A model generated the notes under the pieces. The model had not been told where the DNA came from, did no database searches, and worked only from the letters and a program-made list of their open reading frames with translations. A stretch of 64,000 nt of DNA from the NCBI RefSeq assembly GCF_008274585.1, contig NZ_VTRT01000008.1:124001-188000 (forward strand). The letters are read 5' to 3'. Positions 44,690-53,716 of this stretch are shown in pieces (the first letter of the stretch is position 1; each line of letters opens with the position of its first letter). Origin of the DNA: Pedobacter sp. BS3 (lineage in GTDB: Bacteria > Bacteroidota > Bacteroidia > Sphingobacteriales > Sphingobacteriaceae). A program made the position numbers and the translations under genes.

Positions 44690-45325
44690 TCATACCGGTC
44701 TCCTTCCGACCTGCATTTTTGCTATTAAAACTACAGCAAACGATACTAACAGAAAGGCCAGACCTACTATCAGGCTGTTTCTCAGCACAAATGGGTATCC
44801 AATTTTATTGACATCAATAAAAGGGTACGGGTAAGTTTTTAGATAAAGTCCCAACAGCAGAATGTATACAAAATAGCACAAAGGATAAATCAACCAGCGA
44901 AACGACGTTTGCCAGTTTAATTCCTTTTTAGGTACGTATATAAACCAGTATAAGCTAAAACTTAACGGGATAACCACATGCAACAACTCATCAGCCAGAC
45001 GCTGAAGACCTGCGGGATGCCATAACCCGCGAAGGATAACATTGTATATTATCCCTACTATTACAATATACACAACAGTGCCGCCCAACACGGTAGGACG
45101 GGTAAAGAAACATGCACCATAATCTTTATTCGTTATTAGTGCAGTGCAACATATTGCAACCAATATATTGGTTAATATGGTAAAAAAGCTAAAGAATGTC
45201 ATCACGGTTTGGAACACCGGCGATGTACGGTTAACAAGTATAAGATATAACTGAAGCAAAATGGCGAACCACCCTGCTAAAGCAATCAAGAAAAGGAATA
45301 AGGTTTGTTTAGTTAGCATTGACAT
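44690..45325 (-). CDS. Pr6Pr-family membrane protein
   Basis: 211 residues with six transmembrane helices. The pattern FFSFFTILTNILVAIC, then LADELLHVVIPLSFSLYWFI and CYFVYILLLG, is that of the Pr6Pr family, related to the FAR-17a/AIG1 group. No enzymatic role is established for the bacterial members. It lies 26 bp downstream of the CHAT gene in the same direction, so it could be the last gene of that transcript. Confidence 0.82.
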   Translation of the reverse strand: MSMLTKQTLFLFLIALAGWFAILLQLYLILVNRTSPVFQTVMTFFSFFTILTNILVAICCTALITNKDYGACFFTRPTVLGGTVVYIVIVGIIYNVILRGLWHPAGLQRLADELLHVVIPLSFSLYWFIYVPKKELNWQTSFRWLIYPLCYFVYILLLGLYLKTYPYPFIDVNKIGYPFVLRNSLIVGLAFLLVSFAVVLIAKMQVGRRPV

Positions 45326-45351
45326 TAAATATACAATTTATCCTGCAAATA

Positions 45352-48060
45352 CTATATCCAATATTTCTTATATTTTCCTGAGCGCCAAAATACTATACCC
45401 ATAACCAGCAAAAACAACACTGCTCCCACATACCAATACCAATGTGTTAAAGCAGGTTCCGGTTTTAAGGTTTGCGGCTTACCGATATAAACCAGGTCGG
45501 CCCAGTAATAGGGTAATAACATGGCGGTATTGGCGTGTTTTGTACCAAGCCATTGCAATTTAGCCTGACGCAGCGCATTAGCCGTCGATTCTCCTTTTTG
45601 AAGATGTTCATAAAATGCGGTAACCAGCCCGGAAGCGGCTTTATCATTTACATTCCATAAACCGGCCAGCACTCCCCGGGTTCCGGCAGCAATAAATCCA
45701 TACGACAAACTAAGCACCCCCTCGCCTTTCGCAACTTCTCCATCGGCGGTACGACATGAGCTTAATACCACCAGCGACGGAACCTGCTGCTGGGCCGTCA
45801 GCTCGAACAGGAAAAAGCGTTTATCGATGAATTGTAATACCGGCTCATTTTTAAACGGATAAGAATGAGTACTGATGTGCAGGATATCGGTTTGTGGTAA
45901 AACGGCCTTAAACGTTTCCAGCGTTGCCTTTCGGTCTGTATAAAAGCTACCGCGAAACTTCCCGCTGATGGCTTTTGCCTCGGCCGCGACAGCAGGGATG
46001 GTAACGGCGGTATTGGGTGTCTGGGTAATAAAAAAACCGGCAAAGGTTGTTTGCCCGGATTGTTTCCTCGGCGCCTCGTTTAACCAGGTATTCAGCGAGT
46101 AGCTATATTGAATGTCAGTACGATGCAACAGAAACGGCCATTTTCGGATATCTGCTACATAATCAGGTCGGGTAACTAATGCATCAAACGGAACAAGGCC
46201 AAGTACATCATCGGCAACTATCAACACCTTTTCATGCTCGGTTCCGGTTAAACCGGTCAGGTATTTCCGGTAAATAGCGAACGATTGCTCATAAAAAGCC
46301 TGCGGATTATTCATCATGGCTGCTGCACCCTGATGATACCAGATTTGCAGGTAATCTTTAACAGCAGCCAGCTCCGTGGTGGCATTATTAATTCTGCGGA
46401 TGTCGAGCACCTTACCTTTTTCTGCCGCGATGATATAAACGGCGCTCGTATCGGCAAAATACTCAATCAGCCTGTACCCGGCAGGGATACGCTGCAAAAG
46501 TGCATTGCCGGTCAGCACCGTATGCTGTGCAAATGCCGAAGCCGGGTATTTTAACCGGATTTGTTTATTGACCGAGGCCAGCTCATACTGCGCCTCCTGT
46601 TTATTTTGCTGAAGTTTCTGCTTATCGCGATGATTAACCAGCGCTTCACGCTCATAATACACAATAGCCCGTTCCAATGCAACCCGCCGCTTGAAAAGCG
46701 TATCGGTTTGGGCTAAAGACGCGTGCTGCCTGTTGCGGTTCACCTGCTCTGACAACACCCGTGCTTTAGTACGCTCCGCGATATCCAGCAGGATTTGCGC
46801 ATAAACAGCGTCATGACTTTTTTGCCAGATGCGGTAAGCGATATCCATAGCCATTCCGGCAACATGTTTCGCATCGCCCTGGTAATGCAGCTTATCACTA
46901 ACCGTAGCGTATTCATTTCTGGAACGTTCACCGGTTTCCAGCGCCAGCAGGATATTATCCAGTGCAGCCCGGTCGTTGCCAAGGGCAAGCAGGCACCTGG
47001 CACGAACAATAAAGGCGTCGTATAAACGATTCTCGCCGTATAATACCTGCTTATCCGGCAAGGTTGTCCGTGTAAACTTGTATGTGGGGAGCAAAACATC
47101 TAATGCCTTGTTCGCATCATCCAATGCCTTTTCGGGATGTTTATCGTCAAGCCAGGTATTGGCGGTTTGTATCATCAGACCGGCCATTTCACGCCTGCGG
47201 CTACCCTTAAAGTACCGGTTGATTACATTCAATCCCTGGTTGTAATAACTTCGGGCAACACCCGGCTGATTATGCTTACGGGCCAGGTTACCGGCCAGTG
47301 TATAGGCGCTTAGCAACCAATAAGCCGTATTGGCCGATACATTGGTTTTCGTTAAAATGGCCAGGGCCTGCTCAACCGCGATGGTCGCTTGCTGATAGTC
47401 GCTATCATCATACCATACATCGGCCAGTGTATTGTATAACAGGCCTTTTTCGGATACGTCTTTTTTGAGATACAGAAATCCTTTTTTACAACAGTTTAAC
47501 GCCATAGCCAAATTGCCTGTTGATTTATAGGAAATAGCCATATTGCTGTACACCGATGCTATCAGCACACTGTCTTTACGGGCAAAGGCCATCGCCAGGT
47601 TTTTATCCTGTATAAATAAAGCCCGCGAATAATCGCCCAGGCGGGTATAATTGTTTCCCAGGGGTTTCAGCAGGTATTCGGCTATGTCGATTTGATTGGA
47701 GGGATGCTTCTGAAAATAGGCGTAAGCCTGCTCATAACAATCAATGGAGCGTAACACATTGCCATCGTAAAGCTGGTAATATCCCTGGTTAATCAGCAGG
47801 TTCAGAAAGGCTTCATGTTCGGCGGCGGTAGCCGGCTTTCGCCAAATGCCTGTGCCGGTCTGCATCAGTACGGCAAGCCGTTTATCCGGGTTTGTATGAC
47901 TGTAATCAATGCGGCTGTATATCCACTCGGACAGGTTATCGGCTTTCCTGAGGCTGTCCAGGCGGTTCTGTACCACATTTCCGGGTATCGCGAAAGCAAG
48001 AGCAGGGCAGCATACCAGTACCAGTACAATGAAATGGTGTACATATTTCCTGCTGTTCAT
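45352..48060 (-). CDS. Exported TPR-CHAT caspase-like protein with C-terminal anchor
   Basis: 902 residues. The signal peptide (HHFIVLVLVCCPALAFAIPG) is followed by an array of tetratricopeptide repeats (about 60-430, e.g. LGDYSRALFIQDKNLAMAFA). A linker helix region comes next (about 440-530), then a CHAT domain (about 590-850). The catalytic dyad is intact: H732 in ILHISTHSYPF and C769 in VVLSSCRTADG. One transmembrane helix near the C-terminus (YVGAVLFLLVMGIVFW) leaves a short KYKKYWI tail. The topology implies a periplasm-facing, inner-membrane-anchored protease candidate, unlike the cytoplasmic CHAT enzymes of defence systems. It follows the PKD-protein gene by 27 bp. Confidence 0.88.
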   Translation of the reverse strand: MNSRKYVHHFIVLVLVCCPALAFAIPGNVVQNRLDSLRKADNLSEWIYSRIDYSHTNPDKRLAVLMQTGTGIWRKPATAAEHEAFLNLLINQGYYQLYDGNVLRSIDCYEQAYAYFQKHPSNQIDIAEYLLKPLGNNYTRLGDYSRALFIQDKNLAMAFARKDSVLIASVYSNMAISYKSTGNLAMALNCCKKGFLYLKKDVSEKGLLYNTLADVWYDDSDYQQATIAVEQALAILTKTNVSANTAYWLLSAYTLAGNLARKHNQPGVARSYYNQGLNVINRYFKGSRRREMAGLMIQTANTWLDDKHPEKALDDANKALDVLLPTYKFTRTTLPDKQVLYGENRLYDAFIVRARCLLALGNDRAALDNILLALETGERSRNEYATVSDKLHYQGDAKHVAGMAMDIAYRIWQKSHDAVYAQILLDIAERTKARVLSEQVNRNRQHASLAQTDTLFKRRVALERAIVYYEREALVNHRDKQKLQQNKQEAQYELASVNKQIRLKYPASAFAQHTVLTGNALLQRIPAGYRLIEYFADTSAVYIIAAEKGKVLDIRRINNATTELAAVKDYLQIWYHQGAAAMMNNPQAFYEQSFAIYRKYLTGLTGTEHEKVLIVADDVLGLVPFDALVTRPDYVADIRKWPFLLHRTDIQYSYSLNTWLNEAPRKQSGQTTFAGFFITQTPNTAVTIPAVAAEAKAISGKFRGSFYTDRKATLETFKAVLPQTDILHISTHSYPFKNEPVLQFIDKRFFLFELTAQQQVPSLVVLSSCRTADGEVAKGEGVLSLSYGFIAAGTRGVLAGLWNVNDKAASGLVTAFYEHLQKGESTANALRQAKLQWLGTKHANTAMLLPYYWADLVYIGKPQTLKPEPALTHWYWYVGAVLFLLVMGIVFWRSGKYKKYWI

Positions 48061-48087
48061 TGAAGCCGTGTTTACCGGCTAATTTAA

Positions 48088-50064
48088 TTAAATTTTCCAG
48101 CTCAGGTAAAAGTACAGCCGTTGCCCCTCTTTACCGGGATAATAAAGGTAGCGCATACCCAAAGTCGGCCCCGTACGAACCAAACCAGCCTGCACATCGC
48201 CGAACAGGGCCACTTTCCAGGTATTAAAGCTGCTTTTATCCACAGCGGATTTCTCCTGGAACATCTCTGTTGTGCCTTGTGCATTAGCAACATATATATT
48301 TTTAGTGGTTTGTTTGGTGGTGCTCAGGTTGGCATTTACCAGTGTTCCGGCTCCTACTCCTACCCAGCGATTCAGGTTGTAACGTAATTGTACCGGGACA
48401 ATATCAATGGTTACCACCTTGCTTCTCAGGTATTCATCGGTATGGTCTATTTTATAATCACGCCCGTTATAAACAATATAGCCTTCGCCGGTATGGCTAA
48501 CCAATGTTTCCGATTCATCGTACCGGCTTACATATATTTCGGCCTGTAAATATTTACGATACGGCGCATAAGGCGAGATACTCAACCCGAAGCTGAAATT
48601 ATTATTCCCGGTAAGCTGTTTGGAAGCATGCCCGGGCCGTGTGCCGTAAACTGCTATAATGCCGGGTGATAATCCCGGTTTAAAGACTCCGCGGGAGCGA
48701 TTGGTATAAATAGGCTCATTTTTATCGAATACGATGGCTGCCTGACTGGCAAACGGCAGCTTTTTAGGTTTCTTAGTGAAGCGTACGCTATACTCAATGT
48801 ATCCCTTGGTAGAATCCACATCGTTTACCCCTTTCTGCTTCACGCCGGGCAGGTAAATGTTTTTGAACACAAACTGTACGCTATCTTTAAACCGCAGGGT
48901 ATCTATACAGCTCTGACCGGCGTAGGCCGAATCGCAGGGTAAACAACGCGGCTGCATATCGCCTATTTTCAGGCTGCTGACATCTACTACACCGGGCATT
49001 TTAACACCGATGGCTACTCTTTTAGCAGGCCCTTCGCCGGTATTCTGGAAACGTACCTTGTATTTCAACTCTCTTTTTTTGCCGGTAAACCGGTAATTCA
49101 TCCGCCGGTTTTTGAGCATCATTTTATTCGGGTCGTGTGAGGCGACAATCTGTAGCTGCAAATCAAAGGTTTCGGGTTTCAATATGGGGTCGTCGGGAAC
49201 AAACATCCCCGACAGGGTAACTACCGCGTTGGTGTCCTGCACCATTTCGGGCGTAGTTTTGAGCGATACAAAAAGGTAGCGTTCTTCGCCGGATTTCAGC
49301 CCGTTAAAATCCCATACGACATTTGCCCGGTATGCTTCATGCTTTTCTTTCGCACTGCTTCCGCTTGCCTTTTTCTGCTCTTCCGCCTTAGCGGCAGCGC
49401 CTTTCTGCTTCCAGTCTTCGACTGTTTTACCCGGAACATCCACATAAGCTAACTGCATATTCAAGGGCGATGCCGAACGTTTTTCGCCATGATAGGCACG
49501 CACATCCTGTAATACAAAGTTATTTTGCTTAAACTCCTTTTCGTTATACCATAAGGCGACCTTGCCTTTCATCTCCAAAGCGCCCCATTCGGGTTTATTC
49601 CGGTAACCTATCAGCAAAATCATTTCTTCGCCGGGACGCGGCATCCGGTTGGTTTTCATTTCAAGGCTTCCGCCGGATTTGAAAAACGCCGGTGCGTTGA
49701 CCGCGGCAATGGCTGTTGTTCTACTGGTTATCAGGATACGCTGGGGACGGCTTGGAGGTGGTTTCCCATCATCGTAATTATTGGTGGCATACAGGCGTAC
49801 ATTATATTTTCCCGTATCGGGATACGTGTGTAACGGCTCTTTCTCGAACGAAAACTGTCCGTCGCCAAACTCCCAGAAATAGGAATAGAACGGCGCAGGT
49901 GCTCCTGCAACGGGTCGTAAATCGCGTAAAGCGGAACTGAATCTAACCTGGTTGCCGGTTACCAGCGGATGAATGACAGCGGGAACGGTATCTGTAGCAG
50001 GCGTTTGTGCACCGGCACACAAACCTATCAGGCAGATAGTTAACGTAAGATAGAGGCGTTTCAT
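48088..50064 (-). CDS. Exported PKD-domain protein
   Basis: About 658 residues from the ATG at 50064 (an ATG two codons earlier is also possible). The signal peptide ends in GLCAGAQ. A PKD domain lies at about 40-110 (YFWEFGDGQFSFEKEPLHTY). A long beta-rich middle (DUF11-like, KVRFQNTGEGPAKRVAIGVK) follows. The C-terminal 170 residues show alternating aromatic strands ending in LYFYLSWKI, which resembles an outer-membrane barrel edge. I infer an envelope-spanning or surface partner of the CHAT protein, whose gene lies 27 bp downstream. Confidence 0.75.
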   Translation of the reverse strand: MKRLYLTLTICLIGLCAGAQTPATDTVPAVIHPLVTGNQVRFSSALRDLRPVAGAPAPFYSYFWEFGDGQFSFEKEPLHTYPDTGKYNVRLYATNNYDDGKPPPSRPQRILITSRTTAIAAVNAPAFFKSGGSLEMKTNRMPRPGEEMILLIGYRNKPEWGALEMKGKVALWYNEKEFKQNNFVLQDVRAYHGEKRSASPLNMQLAYVDVPGKTVEDWKQKGAAAKAEEQKKASGSSAKEKHEAYRANVVWDFNGLKSGEERYLFVSLKTTPEMVQDTNAVVTLSGMFVPDDPILKPETFDLQLQIVASHDPNKMMLKNRRMNYRFTGKKRELKYKVRFQNTGEGPAKRVAIGVKMPGVVDVSSLKIGDMQPRCLPCDSAYAGQSCIDTLRFKDSVQFVFKNIYLPGVKQKGVNDVDSTKGYIEYSVRFTKKPKKLPFASQAAIVFDKNEPIYTNRSRGVFKPGLSPGIIAVYGTRPGHASKQLTGNNNFSFGLSISPYAPYRKYLQAEIYVSRYDESETLVSHTGEGYIVYNGRDYKIDHTDEYLRSKVVTIDIVPVQLRYNLNRWVGVGAGTLVNANLSTTKQTTKNIYVANAQGTTEMFQEKSAVDKSSFNTWKVALFGDVQAGLVRTGPTLGMRYLYYPGKEGQRLYFYLSWKI

Positions 50065-50185
50065 TTCCATGGTTGATAAGGAAAGTTTAGCAATTATACA
50101 TATTCCGTTTTACGAAACAAACAGCGATGAGCCTGACGGCCCATCGCTTAACCACTTATCTGTCCCAAAACATCCGGAGTTCCTG

Positions 50186-51157
50186 TTAATAACCATCTAA
50201 GGCATTGATAGCGGTCTGAATAGCATCTTGTGTAGTTTCGCTTAAGCTCAGGGTTTCGCTCATGTTGGCGGTAATGGTGGCCTCTTTCTGAGCCAGGTAA
50301 TAATGACCATCCTTGATAGCGAACGATATGAATTTACCTTCAACGCCAACAGGCATGACATCGTCGTAGCTCTTTACTTTATTGGGTCCGTCGGGAGTGT
50401 ACAGCTGGGCGGCAACATTGCTTCCCTTAGCACAGAAGTACACGAACGTTTCACCGCTGAATCCACGGAAGGTAGCTAATGCACCGGGGTTATTTTGCAG
50501 CTCTACCCGCACGGTAGTTTTAGGATTGCTGTAGCTGTAGAACACATCGGTATTAATCCAGCCCAGGTTACCGAAATCAAAAATAAAGCTGTCGGTTGTT
50601 ACATCGCCTTTCACGTCGCGTTGTCCGCCTTGTCCGTTAGCATTTTGCGGCGGATTTTGCCATACCATCTGCTGGGCATCGTTTTGTACGCCCTGCCAGA
50701 TGTTGGTATAGGGTTTTCCGTTAGCCGGGATAGAAATCTTTACGGGCACGGCCAGCTCGTTATCCACGCTGCTGCCATTAGCTTTTACATCAATGTAGAT
50801 AAAACCATGCGATTCGAGCGGGGCGCCTGAAATGTGATTGGTGTTGGTTCCGCTCAACAATACCTGGCTGCGTTTCAGCATTTCGTAAGCCTCTACGGTT
50901 ACTGTACCGCTTACCGGGCTTCCGTTTTTGGTAAGCGAACCGGCCGGAAATGTAATTTTAGTTCCGCCGGCCAGTGTAACGGTTTGCGGTAAGGCCGAAG
51001 CATTGATGCTTACGGTTTGTTTTTTCGAGCCTAATTGCTCAGTAAATTCCTTCGCACTGCGTACAGAACCGGTACGGTCTGTTTTATCTTTTTTACATGC
51101 GGTAAATGCAGCTAATAAAACTGCTACTAATACGGGGGTTAATGTTGACTTTTTCAT
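50186..51157 (-). CDS. Lipoprotein of unknown function
   Basis: 323 residues with a lipoprotein signal ending in AAFTAC (C21) followed by KKDKTD. The mature part begins with a ZU5/Ig-like region common in Bacteroidota lipoproteins (VTLAGGTKITFPAGSLTKNG, then GTVTVEAYEML). The rest is all-beta. No catalytic motif is seen. It is divergent from the sigma factor at 51346 and precedes the PKD and CHAT genes on the same strand, so it may be the first gene of that transcript. Confidence 0.75.
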   Translation of the reverse strand: MKKSTLTPVLVAVLLAAFTACKKDKTDRTGSVRSAKEFTEQLGSKKQTVSINASALPQTVTLAGGTKITFPAGSLTKNGSPVSGTVTVEAYEMLKRSQVLLSGTNTNHISGAPLESHGFIYIDVKANGSSVDNELAVPVKISIPANGKPYTNIWQGVQNDAQQMVWQNPPQNANGQGGQRDVKGDVTTDSFIFDFGNLGWINTDVFYSYSNPKTTVRVELQNNPGALATFRGFSGETFVYFCAKGSNVAAQLYTPDGPNKVKSYDDVMPVGVEGKFISFAIKDGHYYLAQKEATITANMSETLSLSETTQDAIQTAINALDGY

Positions 51158-51345
51158 GTTATGTTCAATTTAGTAGTGCCTACTCGTTTATGGCCTTTCA
51201 GCATTCGCCATTTGTTTTTTGATGATATATCAGGCCCGTTTGATTTTTGTTACCCCTGTTACCTGAAAAAAATTTCAGATGTTTAACTTAGAGGCTGTAA
51301 AACAGGTTGAACCGGCTGAATAAACCTTTGATTAACACAAATAAA

Positions 51346-51933
51346 ATGGGCAAAACACATCCCGACCAGCAATACATTACGGCGCTGCTTACCAATAACC
51401 AGGTATTGATTGGGCAGATCTACAGTAAGTTCTTTGGTAAGATAAAACGGTATATCGTTAACAATAACGGCTCGGAAGATGATGCCGCCGATATTTTCCA
51501 GGAAGCGCTTATTGACATTTACCAGCAGGCAAAGCATAAGGCGTTTGTGCTTACGTGTCCGCTGGAACCCTTTTTACTGATGGTATGCAAACGCAAATGG
51601 CTTAATGAACTGAAAAAAAGAGCGGTTATACCGGTAACAAATCAGTCCGACGATTTATTATCTATTGGTGAGGATGTTTTTGCCCAGGCAGAAGAGCTGC
51701 TGAGGCAGGATGAAGAAGCCCGCCACTTTGCGGATATGTTTAAAAAGTTGGGTGAACGGTGCCAGGAGATTATCAGGCACAGCCTTACCGGCGAAGCACA
51801 GGAAAAAATCGCGGAAACGCTGGGCGTAACATACGGCTACCTGCGCAAAAAGAAATCGGAATGTATGGCGACACTGATTCAGTTAATTCAAAAGTCAAAA
51901 GTCAAAAGTCAAAAGTTAAAAGTTAAAAGTTAA
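51346..51933 (+). CDS. Sigma-70-family (ECF-like) sigma factor
   Basis: 195 residues from the ATG at 51346 (MGKTHPDQQYITALLTNNQV). Region 2 is EDDAADIFQEALIDIYQQAK. Region 4 contains GERCQEIIRHSLTGEAQEKI and the HTH AETLGVTYGYLRKKKSECMA. The last 13 residues (KSKVKSQKLKVKS) and the stop codon are encoded by the heptanucleotide repeat 51891-51936, so the C-terminus could vary in length between strains. It is followed 18 bp later by a membrane anti-sigma-like gene and is divergent from the lipoprotein/PKD/CHAT genes, its likely targets. Confidence 0.87.
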   Translation: MGKTHPDQQYITALLTNNQVLIGQIYSKFFGKIKRYIVNNNGSEDDAADIFQEALIDIYQQAKHKAFVLTCPLEPFLLMVCKRKWLNELKKRAVIPVTNQSDDLLSIGEDVFAQAEELLRQDEEARHFADMFKKLGERCQEIIRHSLTGEAQEKIAETLGVTYGYLRKKKSECMATLIQLIQKSKVKSQKLKVKS

Positions 51934-51936
51934 AAG
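51891..51936. repeat. Heptanucleotide tandem repeat
   Basis: Three units AAAGTCA followed by three units AAAGTTA and a partial AAAG. It encodes the sigma factor C-terminus and stop. The same heptamer text fills spacers at 2938-2970, 3586-3616, 13268-13298, 18005-18036, 19838-19872 and 53694-53720. Confidence 0.92.
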
Positions 51937-51951
51937 AAATACCATAAAATC

Positions 51952-52677
51952 ATGGAAACCTACAGCTTTGAAGATATTTCACGCTTTGCCGACGGCGAGA
52001 TGACGGGAGAAGAATTAACCCGTTTTGAGGAGCGCCTGCAACAGGACGAGAACCTGCGAAACGAGGTGGCTTTTTACCGTAATGTACAATCGTCGTTGCG
52101 GATGAAACTGGTAAAGGATGACCAGGACAAAGCTCTTGAAGATACCCTGCACAGACTTTCGAAAGAGCATAGCAGCCGTACCGCGAAGATTGTGCCTATG
52201 CGCCGGTACGCGGCCTGGGCTTCGGCCGTAGCCGCCGTCTTTGTAATTTTCATGGTTTGGATGCCCTGGAAGAAAGACCTTTACCAGCAATACAACACCA
52301 CCGAAATGCTGACTACCGCCGAGCGTGGCGATGCTACCACCAATAACATGCAAACTGCTGCCGATGCCTTTAATAACAAGGATTTTGAAAAGGCCAAAAC
52401 ATTACTGGCACAAGTGGTTCAGGCTGAGCCGGATAACAGCATGGCCCGGTTTTATTATGGTGTTTCCTTACTGGAAACCGGCGATATTGCCCAGTCCAGG
52501 AAAACGTTAGCTGATGTTTACCAGGGTGCGTCCGTATTCAAATACGAAGCGGCTTTCTATATCGCACTAAGTTATCTAAAGCAACACGACAAGTCTCATT
52601 GCAAGGAATGGTTAATTAAAATCCCAACCGATGCAGCTAACTATGATAAGGCGCAGGAGCTGTTGGGGAAGTTGTAG
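51952..52677 (+). CDS. Membrane-anchored anti-sigma-like TPR protein
   Basis: 241 residues. The N-terminus (DISRFADGEMTGEELTRFEE, then LRNEVAFYRNVQSSL) resembles the cytoplasmic domain of anti-sigma factors but lacks the zinc-binding HxxxCxxC. One transmembrane helix lies at about 84-102 (WASAVAAVFVIFMVW). The periplasmic part has two or three TPRs (FNNKDFEKAKTLLAQVVQAE, MARFYYGVSLLETGDIAQSR). It follows the sigma gene by 18 bp, so it probably holds the sigma factor at the membrane and could sense periplasmic TPR partners such as the CHAT protein. Confidence 0.82.
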   Translation: METYSFEDISRFADGEMTGEELTRFEERLQQDENLRNEVAFYRNVQSSLRMKLVKDDQDKALEDTLHRLSKEHSSRTAKIVPMRRYAAWASAVAAVFVIFMVWMPWKKDLYQQYNTTEMLTTAERGDATTNNMQTAADAFNNKDFEKAKTLLAQVVQAEPDNSMARFYYGVSLLETGDIAQSRKTLADVYQGASVFKYEAAFYIALSYLKQHDKSHCKEWLIKIPTDAANYDKAQELLGKL

Positions 52678-52725
52678 CCCCTACTCCCCTGAGGGAGAGA
52701 GCCGAAATATAGCATATTTGATTGA

Positions 52726-53333
52726 GCGAAGCTCCAGCTTCGTTCAACCACTTTAAAGCCTCTGGCTTTAGTTATAAATCAGGTTAGGCTGCAAAGCCAA
52801 TCAGCAACAAGGGTGACTATCCGGATTACAAATCCGGGGTTATTACCGCCGGGATTACAAATCCCGGCGAGCTAAAGGCGAAGCTCCGGCTTCGTTCAAT
52901 TACCTTAAAGCCTCTGGCTTTAGTTATAAATCAGGTTCGGCTACAAAACCAATCAGCAACAAGGGTAACTACCCGGATTACAAATCCGGGGTTATTACCG
53001 CCGGGATTACAAATCCCGGCGAGCTAAAGGCGAAGCTCCGGCTTCGTTCAATTACCTTAAAGCCTCTGGCTTTAGTTATAAATCAGGTTCGGCTACAAAA
53101 CCAATCAGCAACAAGGGTAACTACCCGGATTACAAATCCGGGGTTATTACCGCCGGGATTACAAATCCCGGCGAGCTAAAGGCGAAGCTCCGGCTTCGTT
53201 CAATTACCTTAAAGCCTCTGGCTTTAGTTATAAATCAGGTTAAGCTGCAAAACCAATCAGCAACAAGGGTGACTATCCGGATTACAAATCCGGGGTTATT
53301 ACCGCCGGGATTACAAATCCCGGCGAGCTAAAT
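52726..53333. repeat. Four tandem 152-bp units of hairpins
   Basis: Units start at 52726, 52878, 53030 and 53182 with exact 152-bp spacing. Each carries four palindromes: CGAAGCTCCGGCTTCG (unit 1 has a variant), AAAGCCTCTGGCTTT, CCGGATTACAAATCCGG and CGCCGGGATTACAAATCCCG plus GCG. Units 2 and 3 are the most similar (both have ggtaactacccgg); units 1 and 4 share ggtgactatccgg. No open frame runs through. Confidence 0.93.
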
Positions 53334-53716
53334 CACATAGTGATTCCTTCGGAACAAATCTCACCGAGCTAAAGCTTTACTCAATCACTTTATTTTACTT
53401 CCAGCTATAGTTACACCAATTCACTCCAGCGAGCGGGTCAATACCCAATACCTGTACCCGGTAATGGCTTGCTGTAGCTTGGTCAGCCTGGCAGGATCCT
53501 TCCCTGAATACCGTGGAAGAACAACATTATTCACTTTGACAAGGATTTTAAATAACCATTTCATCTATTCACAAAAACCAGACTTGACACCAATGTTATC
53601 CATCATACTATTTTATGCTGCTAATATGAGCAGATTACCCCGTTTTAACTTTCAATCCCAAACCCCGAATTACCCGGGGGAGTTTCACTACGTTCAACTT
53701 TTAACTTTCCACTTTT
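53334..53716. other. Spacer after the tandem repeat
   Basis: No convincing gene. A plus-strand open stretch (53464-53730) starts without a good ribosome site and ends in TTTAACTTT spacer repeat. A 21-bp segment (53682-53702, core TTTCACTACGTTCAAC) recurs inverted at 56254-56274. Confidence 0.55.

Noticed and set aside
52726-53333. CRISPR array
   Set aside because: Units are 152 bp with no 20-40 bp spacers, each unit is internally palindromic, and no cas gene is nearby.
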